From a virus: a stretch of DNA of 64,000 nt. This document shows, in pieces, positions 60,517 through 64,000 of this stretch; the first letter of the stretch is position 1, and each line of letters starts with the position of its first letter. The stretch spans positions 186,001 through 250,000 of IMG/VR virus record IMGVR_UViG_3300036770_004723. One strand, given 5' to 3'. The notes below the pieces were generated by a model. The model was not told the origin of the DNA, searched no databases, and saw only the letters and a list, made by a program, of their open reading frames with translations. The position numbers and the translations under genes are program-made.

Positions 60517-61307
60517 CAGTAGTTATCCTGCAAACGTTGACGTTCAAAAGGTTCATAGTAGTCCGTAATAAACGTGCTAATATAACGACTACGTGCCGCT
60601 TTAAGATCATTTACGTAATTGGCAGGACGTAGCTCTAACGCACTTACGTAAAATTCAGTATTGTATTTTCCTTCCGTTGTTTTTATTTGTGTTATATCAA
60701 ACTTTTTGAAAACACGTTGAAAGAATGTAGCAGTTTGCGTACTGTAACAATCGTTTGCAAAAGGAGTCAACTTTGTGTGATTTGTAATGGTATCAGATTT
60801 AGAGCCATGCGATCTAACACATTTAAAATAAAGAATTGGCCAACCGGTTATACGGTATGTAAGATCCAAGCAATAAGCTTCACGTAGTGCAGCAACAGTA
60901 ACGTGTACGTCAATATCACCCAACACATACATCATCAATACAATACTTACGGCCGGACCGCAAACTGTATCAACACAATTAATTAAAAAAGTCTCATGCA
61001 GGTCTAGTTCGGCTTCACTTGATTTTGTATCAAGGAACTCGAAGATTTTAAACTCACGTTTCTTTCCAGTGCCATTTTGGCCATAAGATTCTTTTAGACA
61101 AGGCTGAAGAACTTTAATGTTATCCAGCGTATAAAGAATAAGTGCGTTAATCTTAACAAGCAAAATGAATGAATCAATTTCATCAACTTTACTATCGCCG
61201 TATGATACTTGTACCTGTACATTACGAAGAGTATTTAATTCAGTTAAACACACATTTAATAAAGATTGTTTAGCGATTTCCAACTTATTAACTGAGACTA
61301 ACTTCAT
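60516..61307 (-). CDS. Helical protein, paralogue of the gene at 62073
   Basis: The 263-aa product shares with the gene at 62073 the core LINCVDTVCGPAVSIVLMMY, then VLGDIDVHVTVAALREAYC, and an upstream LVKINALILYTLDNIKVL helix. The same plan, helical repeats plus a central LINCxDT motif, defines a family of at least two genes. The function is unknown. Confidence 0.65.
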   Translation of the reverse strand: MKLVSVNKLEIAKQSLLNVCLTELNTLRNVQVQVSYGDSKVDEIDSFILLVKINALILYTLDNIKVLQPCLKESYGQNGTGKKREFKIFEFLDTKSSEAELDLHETFLINCVDTVCGPAVSIVLMMYVLGDIDVHVTVAALREAYCLDLTYRITGWPILYFKCVRSHGSKSDTITNHTKLTPFANDCYSTQTATFFQRVFKKFDITQIKTTEGKYNTEFYVSALELRPANYVNDLKAARSRYISTFITDYYEPFERQRLQDNY

Positions 61308-61513
61308 GGCTGCTCCTGTATTGTTCTGCCTGTGTAACGTTCAAAATGACCTTGGTTCATTATTAAAATAACATGCTGATTATATTTACGTATTAGCGGT
61401 AAGCTTTTGGTAAGCACCTCAAGTATCTGAATTACATCAAAATATGATTCAATTCCATGAACAGAATTCAACTGAAAGACATTCGGCCTTAGTTCTAATG
61501 ATTTTACAAACAT
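61304..61513 (-). CDS. Small hypothetical protein
   Basis: The 69-aa product covers a stretch that otherwise has no gene (61308-61448). The RBS AGGAAG is 12 bases from ATG 61513, somewhat far. It overlaps its upstream neighbour by 65 bases and shares an ATGG with the next gene. No domain is known. Confidence 0.5.
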   Translation of the reverse strand: MFVKSLELRPNVFQLNSVHGIESYFDVIQILEVLTKSLPLIRKYNQHVILIMNQGHFERYTGRTIQEQP

Positions 61514-61877
61514 TAGTCAGACGGACTTCCTGATTGTCGATAAGACCTTGTATTGTTAAACGACAAAACAACATAAATACATCAATAGCCATTTTTTCAT
61601 CGTGGCCTTTTGCTAAAAGATGTAAGAATATTTTCTGATCCATTTTCAAGATACCTACACGTCTTTTTCTTAAAGACGTTAGTAAGATTCCGCCAGAGTT
61701 TAAATACGATACATAACCTGACCGATAAGGCTTGTGTATGAATTCACCTAAATTCTCTACATATAAATCATCTTTGTTATCTTTTAGGTAATCCAATAAA
61801 TCAGTAACTGCCTTAACTATTAAAGGTTTTGAATGTTTTGATTCACGTACAAGTGTTGAAATTAATTGCTTTTTCAT
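61449..61877 (-). CDS. HU-like DNA-binding protein (tentative)
   Basis: The 142-aa product begins MKKQLISTLVRESKHSKPL, then KAVTDLLDYLKDNKDDLYVENLGEF. This resembles the N-terminal half of HU/IHF (a two-helix start then VxxxGFGxF). The arm region is basic (TSLRKRRVGI). Beyond about residue 75 it does not match HU. It might be a small nucleoid-type phage protein. Confidence 0.4.
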   Translation of the reverse strand: MKKQLISTLVRESKHSKPLIVKAVTDLLDYLKDNKDDLYVENLGEFIHKPYRSGYVSYLNSGGILLTSLRKRRVGILKMDQKIFLHLLAKGHDEKMAIDVFMLFCRLTIQGLIDNQEVRLTNVCKIIRTKAECLSVEFCSWN

Positions 61878-62071
61878 TTTTCACCTTCTTTAATCTTAGG
61901 TAAAGATCCGTCAGCTGCAAGTAAGGCATGTAGATCCAGATAAAGTTTTTGCAGTAACGGCCTTAATGTAGGTGTCAAATTATTTTGAAAGGTTGCACTG
62001 TTCGTCTTTAATGCGTTGGATGTTTTTGCTTTGGTCAGCAAAAAAGTTTTCAACAAGTTATCTATAGCCAT
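61874..62071 (-). CDS. Small hypothetical protein
   Basis: The 65-aa helical basic product overlaps the previous start by four bases. It has a good RBS (AAAAGG). No domain is known. Confidence 0.6.
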   Translation of the reverse strand: MAIDNLLKTFLLTKAKTSNALKTNSATFQNNLTPTLRPLLQKLYLDLHALLAADGSLPKIKEGEK

Positions 62072-62072
62072 T

Positions 62073-62819
62073 TTAATCAGACCTTTTGGTTAATCGACTT
62101 AATGGGATATAATACTCGGATTCGAAGTTTTCCAAATATTCTTGTTTGCATTTTTTAAGCTTATGTTCATATACATAGCTATTCTCACTTTCCAAAACGC
62201 TTCTTAGATAGCTTTCGTAAGGTACACCTTGAAAAGCACCTGTACCCAGTAAATCAAGAAAGTCATTTGAAGGCGTCATGCAGTCAAATTCTTTAAAGCA
62301 CTTTTGAAAAAACAAGGAAGTGATTATAGAGAACGTATCTGTTTCGAAACTTTTCAAAATGAATGGCTGCTTAGTATACTGAATATCAAAACCTTGTTCT
62401 CGGTAAATATTGTCGTAGAAGTAGGCTTCCGCCAGTGCATCTACTGCCACATCACTTTCTATGTCACCCAAAACAAATAAGATTATTACAATACTTGCCA
62501 TAGGGCTGTGCAAGGTATCAACACAATTTATCAAATGTATCTCAGCCAAATTAAGATCAGGCAAAGAGGCTTTTGATTTTGAGGCCAAAAGATTGCAGAT
62601 TTTAGGTAAAGATTTGTTTGATATGAGATGATGTAACTCAGTTACCTTTTCCAGCGTATGAAATATAAGGCATTGTACTTTCAGTAATATTAACAGGTCT
62701 GAACCCGATATTGCCGGACTTTGATTATATTCTTTACGTGCTTGGTTGAACAGCATTTGAATATCCACAGATTTTAATTCATTTTTAAAATCTGCAAATA
62801 CATTATTGATTACTTTCAT
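62073..62819 (-). CDS. Helical protein, paralogue of the gene at 60516
   Basis: The 248-aa product shares the central HLINCVDTLHSPMASIVI, VLGDIESDVAVDALAEAYF and YREQG with the gene at 60516. The rest is helical. Two copies so close suggest local duplication. The function is unknown. The RBS is AGAGGT. Confidence 0.65.
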   Translation of the reverse strand: MKVINNVFADFKNELKSVDIQMLFNQARKEYNQSPAISGSDLLILLKVQCLIFHTLEKVTELHHLISNKSLPKICNLLASKSKASLPDLNLAEIHLINCVDTLHSPMASIVIILFVLGDIESDVAVDALAEAYFYDNIYREQGFDIQYTKQPFILKSFETDTFSIITSLFFQKCFKEFDCMTPSNDFLDLLGTGAFQGVPYESYLRSVLESENSYVYEHKLKKCKQEYLENFESEYYIPLSRLTKRSD

Positions 62820-63415
62820 GGTCTACCTCTTTTTGATCTGTCTTTGAATCCAGTGTAATCGTGACACTGTAACCTGAGAAAATTGATAACTTTTAATCTT
62901 AGCCTGTTGTGGGTAAACTCTTTACCTACTTTACTGTAGAAATATCCGTGAAACCAACTTACCTTTGCATCAACGTTAAAGAAAATTTCAGCAAAGGTTC
63001 TTTTTTCGAAGAATAGTACTTTGTCGCGTTTTTCAAAAGTGTCTTCAATTTGAGTAGTACGGCTAAAACAATTTATTAGATTTATTTGGTAGCTATTACT
63101 ATCTGTCTGAAAGAAATCAATGCCTTCACAAATGAATTCAATAAAAGGCAAAACTATACCACTAGAGCTTAGATGTAAACAAGTTCTTTTCCAGACATCG
63201 AAAAATTCCACAACACCCAGTTCAGTTTGAATTGAAGCAAACTCTAACCTTTTTTCGCTTTTCAAACCACAAAAATATTTACTATGGTTTTTACTTTCAA
63301 TGTGTCCATCCACATTGAATTCGAAATCATTTATGGCAACAACACCTATAAATGAATCGCCGTCAAAAAGTTTGATTGAATAACCTAGATCGGTTTTTTC
63401 TATGTTAACGTGCAT
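62816..63415 (-). CDS. Hypothetical protein
   Basis: The 199-aa product has a beta-rich start (IKLFDGDSFIGVVAINDFEF) and a helical middle with INLINCFSRTTQIEDTF, weakly like the neighbouring family. The end is Lys/Arg-rich (FKDRSKRGRP). The RBS is TGAGG. Confidence 0.55.
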   Translation of the reverse strand: MHVNIEKTDLGYSIKLFDGDSFIGVVAINDFEFNVDGHIESKNHSKYFCGLKSEKRLEFASIQTELGVVEFFDVWKRTCLHLSSSGIVLPFIEFICEGIDFFQTDSNSYQINLINCFSRTTQIEDTFEKRDKVLFFEKRTFAEIFFNVDAKVSWFHGYFYSKVGKEFTHNRLRLKVINFLRLQCHDYTGFKDRSKRGRP

Positions 63416-63422
63416 ACTTACC

Positions 63423-64000
63423 TCAAAAACTTACCTTGAATCCAGCTAAATACCTTGATAGGTATTTTTCAGAAAGAAACATACCAATATCCTCTTTTAT
63501 CATGTTATGTATATCGAATATAGGGATAGTTAATTCAGATTTTCGCAAAGAATCTGAATTTAAACATTCATTAATATGAATCCATTCACCTGGGATAATA
63601 CAGTCTAAATGTATTGCCAGTAAGTTTACTTCTTCCAAGTTATTACAGTTGTCTACCATAGTAGCAAAAGTTTTACGTGCTACATAAAGTTCATCTTCAT
63701 ATAGGACAGACAAACTGTTAGCTAAAGCAGGTAAGAACGTTTTATTATTGATGATTGAATCGATCAATTCAGCCAATGAAAGCACTCGCATAAATAACTC
63801 AGCAGCAAGCACTAAAACTTTTTTGGCTATTTTTAGATCGGTTTCAGGAGAAAACAGCTCTAAATTTTTTGGTTCATCTAAATTTTTTGGGTGATTTTTT
63901 TGGTCTACAGGTGAAGAAGCTTCACCTGTAATTGCATCTACTGGGACTTTACAATAGAAGCCGCTGACCAAGTAAGGCGGGTATTCTGAAGAAAATGTGA
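63423..64000 (-). CDS. Hypothetical protein, 5'-truncated by the window edge
   Basis: The frame stays open from the TTG at 63971 to the right edge, coding SSEYPPYLVSGFYCKV before it, so the real start lies beyond the window. The visible part is helical with a central LYVARKTFATMVDNCNN region. It may belong to the same family of helical proteins as its neighbours. No function is known. Confidence 0.6.
   Translation of the reverse strand, partial: TFSSEYPPYLVSGFYCKVPVDAITGEASSPVDQKNHPKNLDEPKNLELFSPETDLKIAKKVLVLAAELFMRVLSLAELIDSIINNKTFLPALANSLSVLYEDELYVARKTFATMVDNCNNLEEVNLLAIHLDCIIPGEWIHINECLNSDSLRKSELTIPIFDIHNMIKEDIGMFLSEKYLSRYLAGFKVSF

Overview
The window is 64 kb of a large tailed bacteriophage with a contractile tail (myovirus). 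It is AT-rich, almost fully coding, and has no rRNA, tRNA, transposase or CRISPR that I can see. Contractile-tail genes (sheath, tube, two hub-chaperone-like genes, tape measure, gp48-, gp53-, gp27- and gp5-like genes) lie beside a major capsid gene, a Dam-type methylase and many small phage orphans. The host is probably Gram-negative: there is a small lipoprotein, and a 13-base match to the complement of the 16S rRNA 3' end. The exact host cannot be read from this sequence. Terminase, portal, prohead protease, polymerases and lysozyme are not in the window.

Layout. Bases 1-41457 are all on the + strand and look like late (virion) genes. Bases 1-7.5 kb hold basic, lysine-rich proteins, probably internal head proteins. 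An acidic scaffold-like protein, a head accessory protein and the major capsid protein follow at 7.5-11.7 kb. The tail and baseplate run from 11.8 to 25.4 kb. Next come a mixed accessory stretch at 25.4-31 kb (STAS-like, GNAT, an Acb1-like 2H phosphoesterase, an MmcB-like nuclease) and a second run of virion-like and enzyme genes at 31-41.4 kb (935-aa protein, HDOD protein, type IB topoisomerase, C1q-like protein, possible ADP-ribosyltransferase fold). An 18-bp perfect-stem terminator at 41453-41495 ends this block. From 41.5 kb to the right edge every gene is on the - strand: short, overlapping genes typical of early or middle accessory regions. They include a DHH phosphoesterase, two HAD proteins, two DNA methyltransferases, three peptidase-like folds, a small membrane protein/lipoprotein pair and several expanded paralogue families. 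The first + gene and the last - gene run off the window.

The most notable pattern is a shared N-terminal signature in about sixteen otherwise unrelated + strand proteins: a short Met-Lys/Arg, hydrophobic beta-like stretch followed by Ser-rich residues, sometimes ending in SxE or SES. None of the - strand proteins has it. SES also occurs 14 times in the acidic scaffold-like protein and at domain junctions of other late proteins. By analogy with the capsid-targeting peptides and LxE/IxE sites of T4 and the SxE sites of phiKZ, I infer a capsid-targeting and proteolytic-maturation system. It would load many proteins, including a topoisomerase and a possible ADP-ribosyltransferase, into the head. 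Other notable items are an Acb1-like anti-CBASS candidate, RyR-like domains in a putative head protein, a phage HDOD protein, and three genes of 29-50 codons that are easily missed.
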